From: an uncultured Pirellulaceae bacterium
GTDB taxonomy: Bacteria; Planctomycetota; Planctomycetia; Pirellulales; Pirellulaceae
Length of the DNA: 64,000 nucleotides
Assembly: GCA_938084685.1 (NCBI GenBank)
Contig: CALKGE010000009.1
Span: 124,001-188,000, forward strand
Reading direction: 5' to 3'
The notes beneath the pieces are model-generated. The model ran no database searches and was not told the DNA's origin. It was given only the letters and a program-made list of their open reading frames with translations. Shown piece by piece: positions 1 through 9,482 of this stretch. The translations under genes were made by a program, and so were the position numbers. Numbering within the stretch: position 1 is the stretch's first letter; each line of letters starts with the position of its first letter.

Positions 1-1
1 G

Positions 2-1825
2 GCAAAGATCGACGAAGGTTATGGAGCCTGGGTGAAGTCGATTGTTGAGTCGCAGGTAGATGCGACTCAATGGTTTGTGATGGATGCTGCCAATCCGCTT
101 TCCGCTAAGGGAGCCACTTTGCGGATACTGGAAGATCAGTCGGTGTTGTCTACCGGGGAAAATCCGGATAAAGATGTTTACCAGATTGAATTCAGGACAG
201 ACCAGCAGAGGATTACGGGAATTAAGCTGGAGGCGCTCACACATCCGGATTTGCCTGGAACAGGGCCAGGGCGATATACGGCCGAGCGTCCCAACTTTGT
301 TTTGCAGGAATTTACGCTGCATCATGGCGAGCGTCAACTCGAACTCACAGATGGCATCGCGGACTATTCACAGCCCAACTTTGATGTCAACAAAGCGGTC
401 GATGGTGACGAGGGGACGGCCTGGGCGATTGCGTCCGAGTTCTTCAAACCGCATCAGGCCGAATTTCTTTTAGCTCAACCGCTGGAGTCCGAAGAGCCTG
501 TGACGTTGAAGGCAACGTTTGTCATGAACTATGGAGGTAGCCGGGTGCTCGGCAGGATTCGACTATCGGCAATGACGGGCAGTCGTCCGACCAGCAAAGT
601 TCCTCAGCGGATGGTAAAGTTGGCTTCCAAACAGGAGCGGAATGAGAAGGAAGAAAAGGAGCTGCATGACTTCTATTTGTCGCGTCAGCCCGAATACCAG
701 AAAGCGAAGAAAACTCTGGCTGCAGTGGAGAAGGATTTGACAGCACTCCGGGCTCCGACCGCACTGGTCATGCAGGAAATGGAACAACCACGTAAGACTC
801 ATATGTTGATTCGTGGAGAATACAAGAATCATGGCGAGTTGGTTTCTCCAGGTATCCCATCGATTCTGCATAGTTTGCCTGCAGATGAGCGAGGAGCCAA
901 TCGACTTAATTTGGCAGAGTGGCTGGTGTCACGCGAGAATCCATTGGTGGCGCGGGTGACGGTGAATCGTTGGTGGGCGGAGTTTTTTGGCAGGGGGATT
1001 GTAGCCACCGAGGAAGACTTTGGAAGTCAGGGAGAGTGGCCAACTCATCCTCAGCTGCTGGACTGGTTGGCCGTGGAGTTGATGGAGAACGACTGGTCGA
1101 TGAAGCATATTCATCGGTTGATTGTGACATCAGCCACCTACCGTCAGGATTCCAGCATTCGGGAGCAGCTGCTGGAAGTTGACCCGACCAATAAACTGCT
1201 GGCACGTATGCCTCGATTGCGTATGAGTGCAGAAGGTATTCGTGATACGTTGCTGCAGATCAGTGGGCTGTTGGAGTTGCAGATGGGCGGAGAGCCGGTC
1301 TATCCTCCGCAACCGGCCGGTATTTGGCGCCACGTAGGCCGAAACGCTCCGAAGTACAAAACAAGTACAGAGACAAATCGTTATCGCCGGGGTATCTACG
1401 TGATCTGGCGGCGAAGTGCTCCGTATCCCTCTTTTACGGTTTTTGATGCTCCTGATCGCACGTCCTGTGTCGTGAATCGGAGTCGCACCAATACGCCACT
1501 CCAGGCTTTAACGTTGCTTAACGATCCGATGTACTGGGAAATGACAAAAGCGTTGGCTCGGCACGTTGAAAAATCTCATCCTGGCGATTTGCGCCAGCAG
1601 ATTGTTTATGCCTTTACTCGTACGGTATCACGTCATCCCAGTGAACGGGAAATTGATATTCTGGCCGAGCTTTACGAGGAGACGGTCGAGCGATTGATTG
1701 AACGTCCGGCGGATCTGGCAGAATTGGTAGGTCACGAGGACAAGTCGGCATCGGCTGAATCAGGAGCCTGGTACTATTTGTCGAATGTGCTGTTGAACCT
1801 TGATGAGACGATAACAAGGAATTAG
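2..1825 (+). CDS. DUF1553 (PSD1) planctomycete cytochrome-family protein, 3' part
   Basis: The reading frame is open from base 2, so the true start lies left of the window and only the last 607 codons are here. Roughly the first 200 residues form a beta-rich module like a discoidin/F5-8-type domain ([17 protein letters not shown], then [12 protein letters not shown]). A charged linker follows, then a complete DUF1553 domain from about residue 265 ([42 protein letters not shown], ending [10 protein letters not shown]). In this family the missing N-terminus normally carries a c-type cytochrome domain and DUF1549; that is known of the family, not seen here. The proteins are exported and their substrate is unknown. 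The stop is followed within 2 nt by a DUF1501 gene, the standard planctomycete pairing. Family call is firm, function is not. Confidence 0.9.
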   Translation, partial: AKIDEGYGAWVKSIVESQVDATQWFVMDAANPLSAKGATLRILEDQSVLSTGENPDKDVYQIEFRTDQQRITGIKLEALTHPDLPGTGPGRYTAERPNFVLQEFTLHHGERQLELTDGIADYSQPNFDVNKAVDGDEGTAWAIASEFFKPHQAEFLLAQPLESEEPVTLKATFVMNYGGSRVLGRIRLSAMTGSRPTSKVPQRMVKLASKQERNEKEEKELHDFYLSRQPEYQKAKKTLAAVEKDLTALRAPTALVMQEMEQPRKTHMLIRGEYKNHGELVSPGIPSILHSLPADERGANRLNLAEWLVSRENPLVARVTVNRWWAEFFGRGIVATEEDFGSQGEWPTHPQLLDWLAVELMENDWSMKHIHRLIVTSATYRQDSSIREQLLEVDPTNKLLARMPRLRMSAEGIRDTLLQISGLLELQMGGEPVYPPQPAGIWRHVGRNAPKYKTSTETNRYRRGIYVIWRRSAPYPSFTVFDAPDRTSCVVNRSRTNTPLQALTLLNDPMYWEMTKALARHVEKSHPGDLRQQIVYAFTRTVSRHPSEREIDILAELYEETVERLIERPADLAELVGHEDKSASAESGAWYYLSNVLLNLDETITRN

Positions 1826-1827
1826 TG

Positions 1828-3246
1828 ATGGACTCCAACCTGAATCTCGAGCTTACGCGGCGCGAACTCTTCCGTACTGGAGGTATGGGGTTAGGTGCTT
1901 CGGCATTGATGAGTTTATTAGGTCGAGATGCATTTGCCGCTGAGCCAGCGTTTCTCAATCCGTTACGAGCCAGACGCAGCGACTATCCGGCTCGTGCCAA
2001 AAGTGTGATCTACATTCACATGATAGGCGCACCTTCTCAGCTTGATTTATACGTTGATAAACCCAGGCTAAGGGAGATGACAGGCGAATTGTGTCCTGAG
2101 GATCTTTTTAACAGCCAGCAATTTGCTTTTATCCGCAGCCGTCCCAAGATGTATGGATCCCCTTTCACGTTCCGGCAGTACGGGGAAAGCGGTCAGACCT
2201 TTTCCGAGCTGTTACCTGAGATTAGTTCGTTGGCAGATGACATTGCGGTGATTGAATCGATGCATGGTGAGCAGATCAATCATTCACCTGCACAACTTTT
2301 TATGCAGACCGGATTTGGTCGTTTTGGTCGCCCCTGCATGGGCTCGTGGGTTAGCTATGGATTGGGAAGTGAAAATGATAACCTCCCCTCTTTTGTAGTC
2401 ATGGTGACCGGAAATGTGGGAGGTGCTGGTAACAGCATGTGGGGTAGCGGTTTCCTGCCATCGATTTATCAGGGGGTCGAATTTCGAGCGGTTGGTGATC
2501 CGGTGCTGTTTTTATCAAACCCGAAAGGGATCAAGGCAGGTGATCGTCGCAGGATCGTCAATACGATTAATCAGTTGAATCGCGAGCAGTTGGTCGATGT
2601 GGGAGATCCCGAGATTGCGACTCGGATTGGGCAGTACGAAATGGCATTCAAGATGCAAACTTCGGTGCCGGATTTGATGGACACGAGCGGCGAAACGGAA
2701 GCGACGCACGCGATGTATGGTACGTCCCCGGGGAAAGCCGGGTTTGCCAATAACTGCTTGCTGGCTCGGCGGCTGGTTGAGCGGGGCGTGCGATTTGTTC
2801 AATTATTTGATCAGGGTTGGGATCATCATAGTGGAATCGCCAAGTCGATCCGCAATAAAGCGAAGACATCGGACAAGCCGATTGCCGCTCTGCTGAAAGA
2901 CCTGAAGCAACGTGGCTTGCTGGATGAGACTCTGGTGATTTGCGGAAGCGAGTTTGGCAGAACGCCCATGGTTCAGGGAGATTTGAAGAATGCCGGCCGG
3001 GACCATCATAAGGATTGTTTTTCCATTTGGATGGCTGGCGGAGGGATTCGAGGAGGCGTGCGGGTAGGAGAATCGGATGATCTGGGATTCTCCATTACCA
3101 AAGATCCAGTCTCGGTGCACGATTTTCATGCGACCGTTCTGCATCTGCTGGGAATGGATCATACTGCCCTGACCTACAAGTATCAGGGACGTCAGTTTCG
3201 ACTGACTGATATTGCCGGCAACCCGGTTCAGCCCCTGCTGGCATGA
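1828..3246 (+). CDS. DUF1501 family protein with twin-arginine leader
   Basis: A 472-residue DUF1501 protein, a family with an alkaline-phosphatase/sulfatase-like fold. The N-terminus has a twin-arginine signal ([11 protein letters not shown], then a hydrophobic stretch ending in DAFAAEP), so export as a folded protein is expected. Family landmarks are [18 protein letters not shown], the [15 protein letters not shown] region, [10 protein letters not shown] and the near-C-terminal [17 protein letters not shown]; the His/Asp-rich parts resemble a metal site. ATG at 1828 is preferred over GTG at 1825 because AAGGA lies 8 nt upstream. It follows the DUF1553 gene immediately, as is usual in this phylum, so the two are probably co-transcribed and may act together. 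No substrate can be read from the sequence. Confidence 0.92.
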   Translation: MDSNLNLELTRRELFRTGGMGLGASALMSLLGRDAFAAEPAFLNPLRARRSDYPARAKSVIYIHMIGAPSQLDLYVDKPRLREMTGELCPEDLFNSQQFAFIRSRPKMYGSPFTFRQYGESGQTFSELLPEISSLADDIAVIESMHGEQINHSPAQLFMQTGFGRFGRPCMGSWVSYGLGSENDNLPSFVVMVTGNVGGAGNSMWGSGFLPSIYQGVEFRAVGDPVLFLSNPKGIKAGDRRRIVNTINQLNREQLVDVGDPEIATRIGQYEMAFKMQTSVPDLMDTSGETEATHAMYGTSPGKAGFANNCLLARRLVERGVRFVQLFDQGWDHHSGIAKSIRNKAKTSDKPIAALLKDLKQRGLLDETLVICGSEFGRTPMVQGDLKNAGRDHHKDCFSIWMAGGGIRGGVRVGESDDLGFSITKDPVSVHDFHATVLHLLGMDHTALTYKYQGRQFRLTDIAGNPVQPLLA

Positions 3247-3346
3247 GATTAGTGCTCAATTTCACTTTTCCCATCTGGTGATTTGCGGGATAATAAAACG
3301 ATCAGGTACCTGCCGTTGCCCGGTCATTTGCCACTCGAGGTATTTT

Positions 3347-5125
3347 ATGAATCATATACAAGTTGCTCTGCTGATTCTGGTCGGCAGTTTTTGTTCAACA
3401 CTTCAATCAGCGGATCGGCTGATGGACGCCAGCGTTTTTCGTCGTCCTGTTGCATTGGAGCATCTTTCTGACCTGCATCAACTTGTGGTTTTGAACCAGC
3501 GTAGTGCATCGCTTTCCTTCGTCGACCTGTCTACTCGTAAGGTCGTAAATGAAGTATCCCTGGGTGGAAAACCAACGGATATGGAGTTAGTGGCAGGCGG
3601 TAACATTCTGGCGGTTGCCAACGAATCGCAACATTTTGTGAGCTTGTATCAGATTCAGCGCGGCGGGATTTCCCCGTTGGTCGATATCGAAGTTTGTGCC
3701 TATCCTCGGCATATGGAATTCGATGCAGAGCAGTCGTTGCTTTATGTAAGTGGCATGTGGTCGCGGCAGCTGGCAGTGGTACATATCGATCAGCAGAATC
3801 CTTCTGATTCAAGTTTGGTGCAGAAGGTCGATATGGAGTTTACACCGCACAATATTGTGCTGTTGCCTGATGGTAAGCATATGGTGGTGGGAGATTGTTT
3901 CGGTGGGAAGCTGATGCTGTTTGACACGACGCAGGCAGCGGCTGGAAAGCTCCGCCAGGCAGGTCAGCGTGTTTTTCCCGGGCACAATGTGCGCGGCTTA
4001 CAAATTAGCGCAGACGGCGAGATGCTAATCGTGGCGCACCAAATGCTCAATGAATTGGCACATACTGTACGAAACGATGTGCATTGGGGTCTGTTGATGT
4101 CTAACGACCTGCGTTGGCTCAAGGTGGATAGTGTACTCAAAGGGGGAGATGATCTTTATACCGGGGCCCATATGCATCCACTGGGCGAAGCGGGCAATGC
4201 GACAGGAGATCCTTCTCGTGTCGCAGTAGCGTCCGATGGAATGGTGGTTGTCACCCTGGGTGGCGTGGGAGAGATCGCTTATGGAAAAGAAGATGATTTT
4301 AGTCTGCAGCGTTTACCGGTTGGTCTGAGACCGATGGATCTGATTATCGACGAGGCAAACGAACTTGTCTACGTTGCCAACATGTTCGGAGATTCAATTT
4401 CGATCGTAGATTTGGAAGAACAGACATCGGACGAAATCAAACTGGGACTGCAGCCAGAATTAACAGACAGGGATCAGGGTGAATTGCTGTTCTTCAACGC
4501 GAAGCTATCTCACGACGGCTGGATGAGTTGTAACAGTTGCCATACCGAAGGGCATACCAACGGGATGGTCAATGACAACTTCAGCGATAAGTCATTTGGT
4601 GCTCCGAAGCGAGTTTTCTCGTTGCTGGGAAAAGCGGGCACCGAGCCTTTTGCCTGGAATGGGCAGGCGGAGAGCCTGCAGCAGCAGATACAGAATTCAT
4701 TGCGAATCACCATGCAAATGGATGACGAACCTACTCAGCAGCAGCTGAAGCAGTTGGCGGTTTTTGTTTCTTCTTTAAAGCGGCCTCCTTCGATCGATGT
4801 GGCCCGAGGTCAGGTAGATGCGGAGGCAGTCGCGCGTGGCGAGAAGATCTTTTTAACCAGCGGCTGTCAGGATTGTCACGCACCACCAACCTACACCGTG
4901 AAGGGACTCTTTGACGTTGGGTTGACCGATAAAGAAGGAAACCGCACATTTAATCCCCCCAGCCTGATCGGAGTGGGACAACGGACTCATTTCTTCCATG
5001 ACAACTCGGCCAAGACACTGGAGAGTGTTTTTGGGGAACATCAGCACCCGGCAGGTAACTTCGGGGGCAACGATTTAACTCCGAAAGAGATTGGTGATTT
5101 AGTGAAGTTTCTCAAAAGTCTGTAA
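3347..5125 (+). CDS. Exported YVTN-type beta-propeller with two c-type heme sites
   Basis: A 592-residue protein with a signal peptide (hydrophobic core VALLILVGSFC). Residues about 30-370 look like a seven-bladed YVTN/lactonase-like propeller (repeated LPDGKHMVVGD and LVYVANMFGDSISIVDL-type strands). The C-terminal third is a di-heme cytochrome c region with CNSCH at 395-399 and CQDCH at 507-511, similar in layout to MauG/cytochrome-c-peroxidase-like proteins. ATG 3347 is chosen because GAGG sits 8 nt upstream and the signal peptide begins there; an open frame extends back to 3212 but would overlap the previous gene and spoil the signal. It lies 100 nt after the DUF1501 gene. It is probably a periplasmic electron-transfer or oxidative enzyme; the substrate is unknown. 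Confidence 0.85.
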   Translation: MNHIQVALLILVGSFCSTLQSADRLMDASVFRRPVALEHLSDLHQLVVLNQRSASLSFVDLSTRKVVNEVSLGGKPTDMELVAGGNILAVANESQHFVSLYQIQRGGISPLVDIEVCAYPRHMEFDAEQSLLYVSGMWSRQLAVVHIDQQNPSDSSLVQKVDMEFTPHNIVLLPDGKHMVVGDCFGGKLMLFDTTQAAAGKLRQAGQRVFPGHNVRGLQISADGEMLIVAHQMLNELAHTVRNDVHWGLLMSNDLRWLKVDSVLKGGDDLYTGAHMHPLGEAGNATGDPSRVAVASDGMVVVTLGGVGEIAYGKEDDFSLQRLPVGLRPMDLIIDEANELVYVANMFGDSISIVDLEEQTSDEIKLGLQPELTDRDQGELLFFNAKLSHDGWMSCNSCHTEGHTNGMVNDNFSDKSFGAPKRVFSLLGKAGTEPFAWNGQAESLQQQIQNSLRITMQMDDEPTQQQLKQLAVFVSSLKRPPSIDVARGQVDAEAVARGEKIFLTSGCQDCHAPPTYTVKGLFDVGLTDKEGNRTFNPPSLIGVGQRTHFFHDNSAKTLESVFGEHQHPAGNFGGNDLTPKEIGDLVKFLKSL

Positions 5126-5202
5126 CGCTGACTGGGCTTGTCCCGTTCAAGTAATTCTTCGTACTCTATGCTCGTTCCTCTATGCTCTGACTGAACGAGT
5201 AC

Positions 5203-6018
5203 ATGCGTCGCGTTTCCTTACTATTTCTGATGATTCTTTCCCTGAGTGTTTCAGGCTGCCGGAATAATCCGCGCGTTGCCAGCCAAATAGATCAGATGGG
5301 CCAGCAACGTCGTGCTTTGGAAGATCAGATTTATGACTTGCAATACGAGTATGACAAGAAGGAGGAACAGTTGGAGAGGTTGCAGGAAGAAAACGCTCGA
5401 CTACGAGAACAACTCGGCGAGCTGGATCATCGGCCAGCTGGAAACGCTGCAGACCAGCCAGATCAACCAGACCAGGCCGGTCCAGCCTTAATCGACCTGT
5501 CCGCAGGTGGTACTCCGATTCGCGTCATCCCCAATTATCCTGAGGAACCTCCACCGGTAAGCCCGGCGTCATTTGGGCAGGAAACTCCGAGTTCTTTGAG
5601 TTCTTTGAGTTCTTCGGCTGAAGTACAGCACATTGAATTCAACAAGCTACGGACAGTGTTGCGTGATGCGAACAATAACAGGAGAGTCGATACGGTTGTT
5701 CTGCACCTGACGCCGCGCGACGCAGACGGTCATTTCCTGGCCAAAGCGGAAGATGTTGAAATTGTTATACGTGAAGGCAGGTCGGATGGACGGTTGGTAG
5801 GTCAATGGAAGGTATCTGCCAGGCAGCTTCAGGCGATCATTGACAAGTCGTTTTACCGTAGCACGATACCGGTTGAACTGGAGTTAGGTCAGGAATTGGA
5901 TTTCGGGATCGAACTGTATCTGGAGGTACAGTTCGGAGCTCGTGGAGTTCGCACATCGGGTGTACTCAGTTCGAAAGGCATCTCCACATCCAGATCCCAC
6001 TGGTCGCCGTACCGTTAG
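5203..6018 (+). CDS. Coiled-coil lipoprotein of unknown function
   Basis: A 271-residue protein. The N-terminus is a lipoprotein signal with lipobox LSVSGC at about residues 14-19. Residues about 25-75 are a strong heptad-type coiled coil (QRRALEDQIYDLQ, EEQLERLQEENARLREQL). A Pro/Asp/Gln linker and a short Ser-Leu repeat come next, then a beta-rich C-terminal domain from about residue 145 (VVLHLTPRDADGHFLAKAEDVEIV). I do not recognise a named family. It probably sits in a membrane with the coiled coil projecting. A 9-nt tandem repeat at 5589-5615 encodes the SSL repeat. It ends just before a long inverted repeat that separates it from the convergent clpP gene. Confidence 0.75.
   Translation: MRRVSLLFLMILSLSVSGCRNNPRVASQIDQMGQQRRALEDQIYDLQYEYDKKEEQLERLQEENARLREQLGELDHRPAGNAADQPDQPDQAGPALIDLSAGGTPIRVIPNYPEEPPPVSPASFGQETPSSLSSLSSSAEVQHIEFNKLRTVLRDANNNRRVDTVVLHLTPRDADGHFLAKAEDVEIVIREGRSDGRLVGQWKVSARQLQAIIDKSFYRSTIPVELELGQELDFGIELYLEVQFGARGVRTSGVLSSKGISTSRSHWSPYR
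5589..5615 (+). repeat. 9-nt in-frame tandem repeat, three copies
   Basis: Two exact GAGTTCTTT units followed by GAGTTCTTC, coding a Ser-Ser-Leu repeat in the linker of the lipoprotein gene. The unit is a multiple of three, so copy-number change would only alter linker length. Confidence 0.8.
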
Positions 6019-6073
6019 CTGGCGCAATGAAACAGGCTGAACGGATGCCGGTTCAGCCTGTTTCATTGCAGCT
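6017..6073. terminator. Long inverted repeat between convergent genes
   Basis: A perfect 19-bp inverted repeat (6024-6042 with 6051-6069) around an 8-nt loop, extendable by an AGCT/AGCT pair across a 3-nt bulge. It fills the gap between the lipoprotein gene (plus) and clpP (minus). The stem is far longer than needed for termination and neither side has a U tract, so it may act as a bidirectional terminator, a 3'-end stabiliser or a Rho-assisted stop. Confidence 0.6.
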
Positions 6074-6090
6074 GGTTGTTGGTCCGTTCT

Positions 6091-6681
6091 TTAGGCGTCG
6101 CCCATGGAGGAGACAACATGGTCGATCAAGCCATAATCCTGAGCTTCTTCAGCCGACATGAAATTATCTCGATCGGTGTCCGCTTCAATGGTAGCCTGGT
6201 CATTGCCTGTATGCTTGATCAGGATTTGATTAAGCTTGTCTTTGGTTTTCTGGAATTCCTTTGAGTGGATCAGGATTTCCTCAGCCGTTCCCTGCATACC
6301 AGCTAGTGGCTGGTGAATCATGATGCGGGAATTAGGAAGAGCATAACGTTTTCCAGCTGTCCCGGCTGTCAGCAGCAGAGCGCCCATCGATGCAGCCTGA
6401 CCGATACAGTAGGTGGCGACATCACAGGTGATGAATTGCATGGTGTCGTAAATAGCGAGTCCGGCACTGACACTTCCTCCGGGCGAGTTGATATAGAAGT
6501 GTATATCAGCTCTGGGGTCATCCGATTGGAGGAACAGCATTTGAGCGACAATGGCATTCGCCACTTCGTCATTGACACCGGAACCGAGAAATACAATTCG
6601 GTCTTTAAGTAGTCGGCTGTAAATATCGTAGACTCGTTCGTCTCGACCATTGGATTCGACGACATAGGGAATTGGAGGCAT
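6091..6681 (-). CDS. clpP: ATP-dependent Clp protease proteolytic subunit (second copy)
   Basis: A 196-residue ClpP serine peptidase, the usual length. Landmarks are [29 protein letters not shown] with nucleophile Ser98, IMIHQPLAG with His123, and DTDRDNF with Asp172, so the catalytic triad is intact at almost the E. coli numbering. It would form the tetradecameric proteolytic chamber in the cytoplasm, working with a Clp ATPase that is not in this window. It lies 36 nt downstream of another clpP on the same strand, so the two are probably co-transcribed and may form a mixed complex or two separate rings. Confidence 0.96.
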   Translation of the reverse strand: MPPIPYVVESNGRDERVYDIYSRLLKDRIVFLGSGVNDEVANAIVAQMLFLQSDDPRADIHFYINSPGGSVSAGLAIYDTMQFITCDVATYCIGQAASMGALLLTAGTAGKRYALPNSRIMIHQPLAGMQGTAEEILIHSKEFQKTKDKLNQILIKHTGNDQATIEADTDRDNFMSAEEAQDYGLIDHVVSSMGDA

Positions 6682-6717
6682 AGCTATGGTCTCTGTGGTT
6701 GGTTGTCTATTTATTGT

Positions 6718-7422
6718 CTATTCGGATTTTTCCTGCTCGTCGGCAGAGTTTGTACTTTCTGCTGGCTTGCGGAGTATGTCATCTACCACACCGTATTCGA
6801 CAGCTTCCTGAGCGGTGAGGAAGAAGTCACGATCGGTATCCTGAGCGATATCGTCTTTCGACTTGCCGCATGCGTCGGCCAGAATCTGATTCAGTACATC
6901 CCGATTACGAAGGATCTCATCCGCCTGGATGTTGATGTCGCTGATCTGACCACTCACACCACCATAAGGTTGATGCATCATGACCCGGGAATGGGGTAAG
7001 GCAAATCGTTTTCCTTTGGTTCCACCTGCCAGAAGCACAGCCGCTCCGCTGGCAGCCTGTCCGACGCAGTAGGTGGCTACCGGGCAGCTGAGGATCTGCA
7101 TGGTGTCGTAGATTGCCAGCGTGGCAACTACGCTACCGCCTGGCGAATTGATATAAAAGTGAATATCTTTGTTGCGGTTTTCACTCTGCAAATAAAGCAG
7201 TTTCATGACGACTTCGTTTGCATTGCCTGTATGGATTTCACCCTGGAGAAAGACGATACGGTTTTCCAGCAGTAAATCGCCCAGAGTAAGCTGGCGTTGA
7301 CGCTGTACATTCTGGTAACTGTAAGAATTCGTTTCGTCCAGATAGTGAGGAGCGTCTAGTTCACCAGGTAGTGGAGCCTCACTTGCAGCCAGCTGATTTT
7401 CTTTGAATTGCTTAAAGCTCAT
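6718..7422 (-). CDS. clpP: ATP-dependent Clp protease proteolytic subunit (first copy)
   Basis: A 234-residue ClpP with an N-terminal extension of about 30 residues and a charged C-terminal tail (SADEQEKSE) compared with its downstream paralogue. The triad is present: Ser125 in GQAASGAAVLL, His150 in VMMHQP and Asp199 in DTDRDFF. The residues after the nucleophile are GAA instead of the common MGA, which may alter the active-site surroundings. A rho-independent terminator separates it from tig, so it needs its own promoter in the roughly 105 nt upstream. The usual clpX neighbour is absent. Confidence 0.96.
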   Translation of the reverse strand: MSFKQFKENQLAASEAPLPGELDAPHYLDETNSYSYQNVQRQRQLTLGDLLLENRIVFLQGEIHTGNANEVVMKLLYLQSENRNKDIHFYINSPGGSVVATLAIYDTMQILSCPVATYCVGQAASGAAVLLAGGTKGKRFALPHSRVMMHQPYGGVSGQISDINIQADEILRNRDVLNQILADACGKSKDDIAQDTDRDFFLTAQEAVEYGVVDDILRKPAESTNSADEQEKSE

Positions 7423-7526
7423 AAATTCCGTCCGGTTCTATTAGAGGTTCTTCATTGGCGTTAATTATGCCACAGATAGCGAGACTTGGGGAGGTAGGAA
7501 GGGTGCCAAAAACGGGTGTGGGTAGC

Positions 7527-7562
7527 ACAAAAAACGCCAGTAAGTGGGTGCTTACTGGCGTT
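7527..7562 (-). terminator. Rho-independent terminator of tig
   Basis: A perfect 12-bp stem (7533-7544 with 7551-7562) with a 6-nt loop, followed on the minus strand by six T residues (7534-7529). It lies 27 nt beyond the tig stop codon and ends the tig transcript before clpP. Confidence 0.85.
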
Positions 7563-7588
7563 CGTCGTTGATTACAGGAAATCAAAGA

Positions 7589-9211
7589 TTATTCGTCTGC
7601 GTCGTCTGATTCAGCCTGTTCAGCAGGAGCGTCTTCAGCGACAGCTTCCTCTTCAGGTGTTTCCACTACGGGCTGATCTTCCTGTTCAACTTCTTCAACT
7701 TCTTCTTCCTCGGCCGAACGGCTGACTGGTTGGACACCGCTGATGGCAGCTGACAGTGCGAAAGAATCATTATCTTCATCTTCCGGTAGATCTGTTTCAG
7801 TGAAATTCGCTGCTTCGGTGATCAGTTCGATTGCCTGGCGTTCGATGATTTGATTTCGCAAAGCATCCATGTCACCTCGTTTTTCGAGTTGTGCTCGGAC
7901 GGCACGCGGTGACGTCTGCTGTTGCAACGCGATAATCAGGATTTCGCGTTCAATGTCTTCTGGTGTTGCATCCAGATCATTGTCTTCTGCGATACGTTCC
8001 AGAATGAAGTGTTCTTTGAGTGCCTTTTCAGTACTACCCAGCAGGTTTTGTTGCAGGCGATTAACGTGTCTGCGAATTTCCTCATCCGGGAATCCATTGG
8101 ACTGAAGTTCCAGGACGGCTCGCTGGAGTTCACGCTGTGACTGACGTCGCAGGAGTTGAGGGGGCAGTTCCCAGTTCGCATCTGCGGTCAGCAATTCGGT
8201 AATCTGAGTGCGAGTACGTTGTTGCTGATGGTAATTGAGCTGGCGTTCCAGTTCTTCACGAACTGCAGATTTGAGATCGTCTTCTGATTCAAATCCGCCG
8301 ATCTCTTCCAGAAATTCCGGAGTCAATTCAGGAGTCGTCACTCGTTTTACGCTGTTGATCGTAACGCTGGCAGCGTATTCTTTGCCAGCCAGTTCTTCAT
8401 CATCCAGTGATTCACTAAGTTTAGCGGTCGTCTCTTTTGCGTCACCGGTATTGGCACCGATAACAAGCTCTCCAAATCCATCGATGGATCCGTCTGCAAA
8501 CGAGAGGCTACCACGTACGATGACGTTTTGATCACTGACTGTTGAAGTGACGTCGTCACCGTCCTTGAATTCGATCGAAATGTTGACGGTATCGCCAGCT
8601 TCGACGGCTCCGTCGACATCTTCGACTTCACCATAGCGTTGCAGTAATTCTGCAGCACGTTCGTCAACTTCACCGTCGCTGTATTCGTGGACGACTTTTT
8701 CCAGATCGAGTCCTTTCCATTCGGGCATATCGAATTCGGGTCGAACTTCAACATTAAATTCGAATGTCAGGTCGCCATCTTCCGGCATTTGCACTGCTTC
8801 AAAATTGAAGTCGGGTTCACTGATCGCAGAAAATTCCTGCTCGTCAGTCACCTGACTCATCGCATCCATGATCAAAGAGCCTTTGACCTGATCGACGATG
8901 TCACTTTTGAAGCGGGATTCGACGAGCTTACGGGGAGCACGACCGATACGAAAGCCTGGGATTTGAGCTTTAGGCATCAAATCACTGTATGCTTCGTCCT
9001 TATATTTTTCGATATCTGCAGCGGCAACGGTGACCACAACATGGCGCTCGCAAGCACCAACCTCATTGACTTCCACCTGGATGTCCAGACGATCGCCTTC
9101 TTCTTCAGTTTCCTCGGCAGCTTCCTCGACCTGGTCTTCAGCCGCTTCGTCGGTTGCTACGGTGTCCAGAACTTCTTCTTCCGGAATTTCATTTGTATCT
9201 TGGTCGGACAT
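7589..9211 (-). CDS. tig: Trigger factor, ribosome-associated chaperone
   Basis: A 540-residue trigger factor, about 100 residues longer than usual. The ribosome-binding signature is GFRIGRAPRKLVE at about residue 85. A diverged FKBP-like domain follows, then the helical C-terminal chaperone domain (LRRQSQRELQRAVLELQ and onward). The extra length is two acidic tails: about 45 residues before the N-terminal domain (EDQVEEAAEETEEEGD) and about 45 at the C-terminus (SAEEEEVEEVEQEDQP). The FKBP segment has few recognisable active-site residues, so isomerase activity is doubtful. Downstream clpP genes recall the tig-clpP order of many bacteria. The start is supported by AGG about 8 nt upstream. 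Confidence 0.93.
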   Translation of the reverse strand: MSDQDTNEIPEEEVLDTVATDEAAEDQVEEAAEETEEEGDRLDIQVEVNEVGACERHVVVTVAAADIEKYKDEAYSDLMPKAQIPGFRIGRAPRKLVESRFKSDIVDQVKGSLIMDAMSQVTDEQEFSAISEPDFNFEAVQMPEDGDLTFEFNVEVRPEFDMPEWKGLDLEKVVHEYSDGEVDERAAELLQRYGEVEDVDGAVEAGDTVNISIEFKDGDDVTSTVSDQNVIVRGSLSFADGSIDGFGELVIGANTGDAKETTAKLSESLDDEELAGKEYAASVTINSVKRVTTPELTPEFLEEIGGFESEDDLKSAVREELERQLNYHQQQRTRTQITELLTADANWELPPQLLRRQSQRELQRAVLELQSNGFPDEEIRRHVNRLQQNLLGSTEKALKEHFILERIAEDNDLDATPEDIEREILIIALQQQTSPRAVRAQLEKRGDMDALRNQIIERQAIELITEAANFTETDLPEDEDNDSFALSAAISGVQPVSRSAEEEEVEEVEQEDQPVVETPEEEAVAEDAPAEQAESDDADE

Positions 9212-9409
9212 TTCCCAAACCTGTTTCTAAGTACACGTTTCCGTCTGATATCGGAAAACCGGCTTGCCCATAAAAGACGAATGACACGTCCTCATCACGT
9301 GCCATTTACCTGTTATAGGTTTTCATGAATTCAAGGCTAATTGCTTTGAATAAACCTCTTTCGGTGAATTGGGCATCCTGCAACCTACGTTCCGAAGGAG
9401 GGTAAAAAG

Positions 9410-9482
9410 AGCGGCTGATGGGATTCGAACCCACGACAACAACGTTGGCAACGTTGTGCTCTGCCAACTGAGCTACAGCCGC
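9410..9482 (-). tRNA. tRNA-Gly (GCC anticodon)
   Basis: Read on the minus strand this folds as a full cloverleaf: 7-bp acceptor GCGGCTG/CAGCCGC, D arm GCTC/GAGC, anticodon stem CAACG/CGTTG with loop TTGCCAA (anticodon GCC, glycine GGC/GGT), and T arm GTGGG TTCGAAT CCCAT. The discriminator is U at 9410 and CCA is not encoded. A T-rich run follows (TCTTTTTACC). It lies upstream of tig in the same direction. Confidence 0.96.

Noticed and set aside
3212-3346. N-terminal extension of the di-heme propeller
   Set aside because: It overlaps the DUF1501 gene, has no ribosome binding site and would bury the signal peptide.
6118-6264. Plus-strand open frames across the two clpP genes
   Set aside because: They are shadows of clpP codons; the minus strand has the full catalytic triads.
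9433-9458. AACGTTG palindrome that looks like an operator
   Set aside because: It is the anticodon stem and loop of tRNA-Gly.
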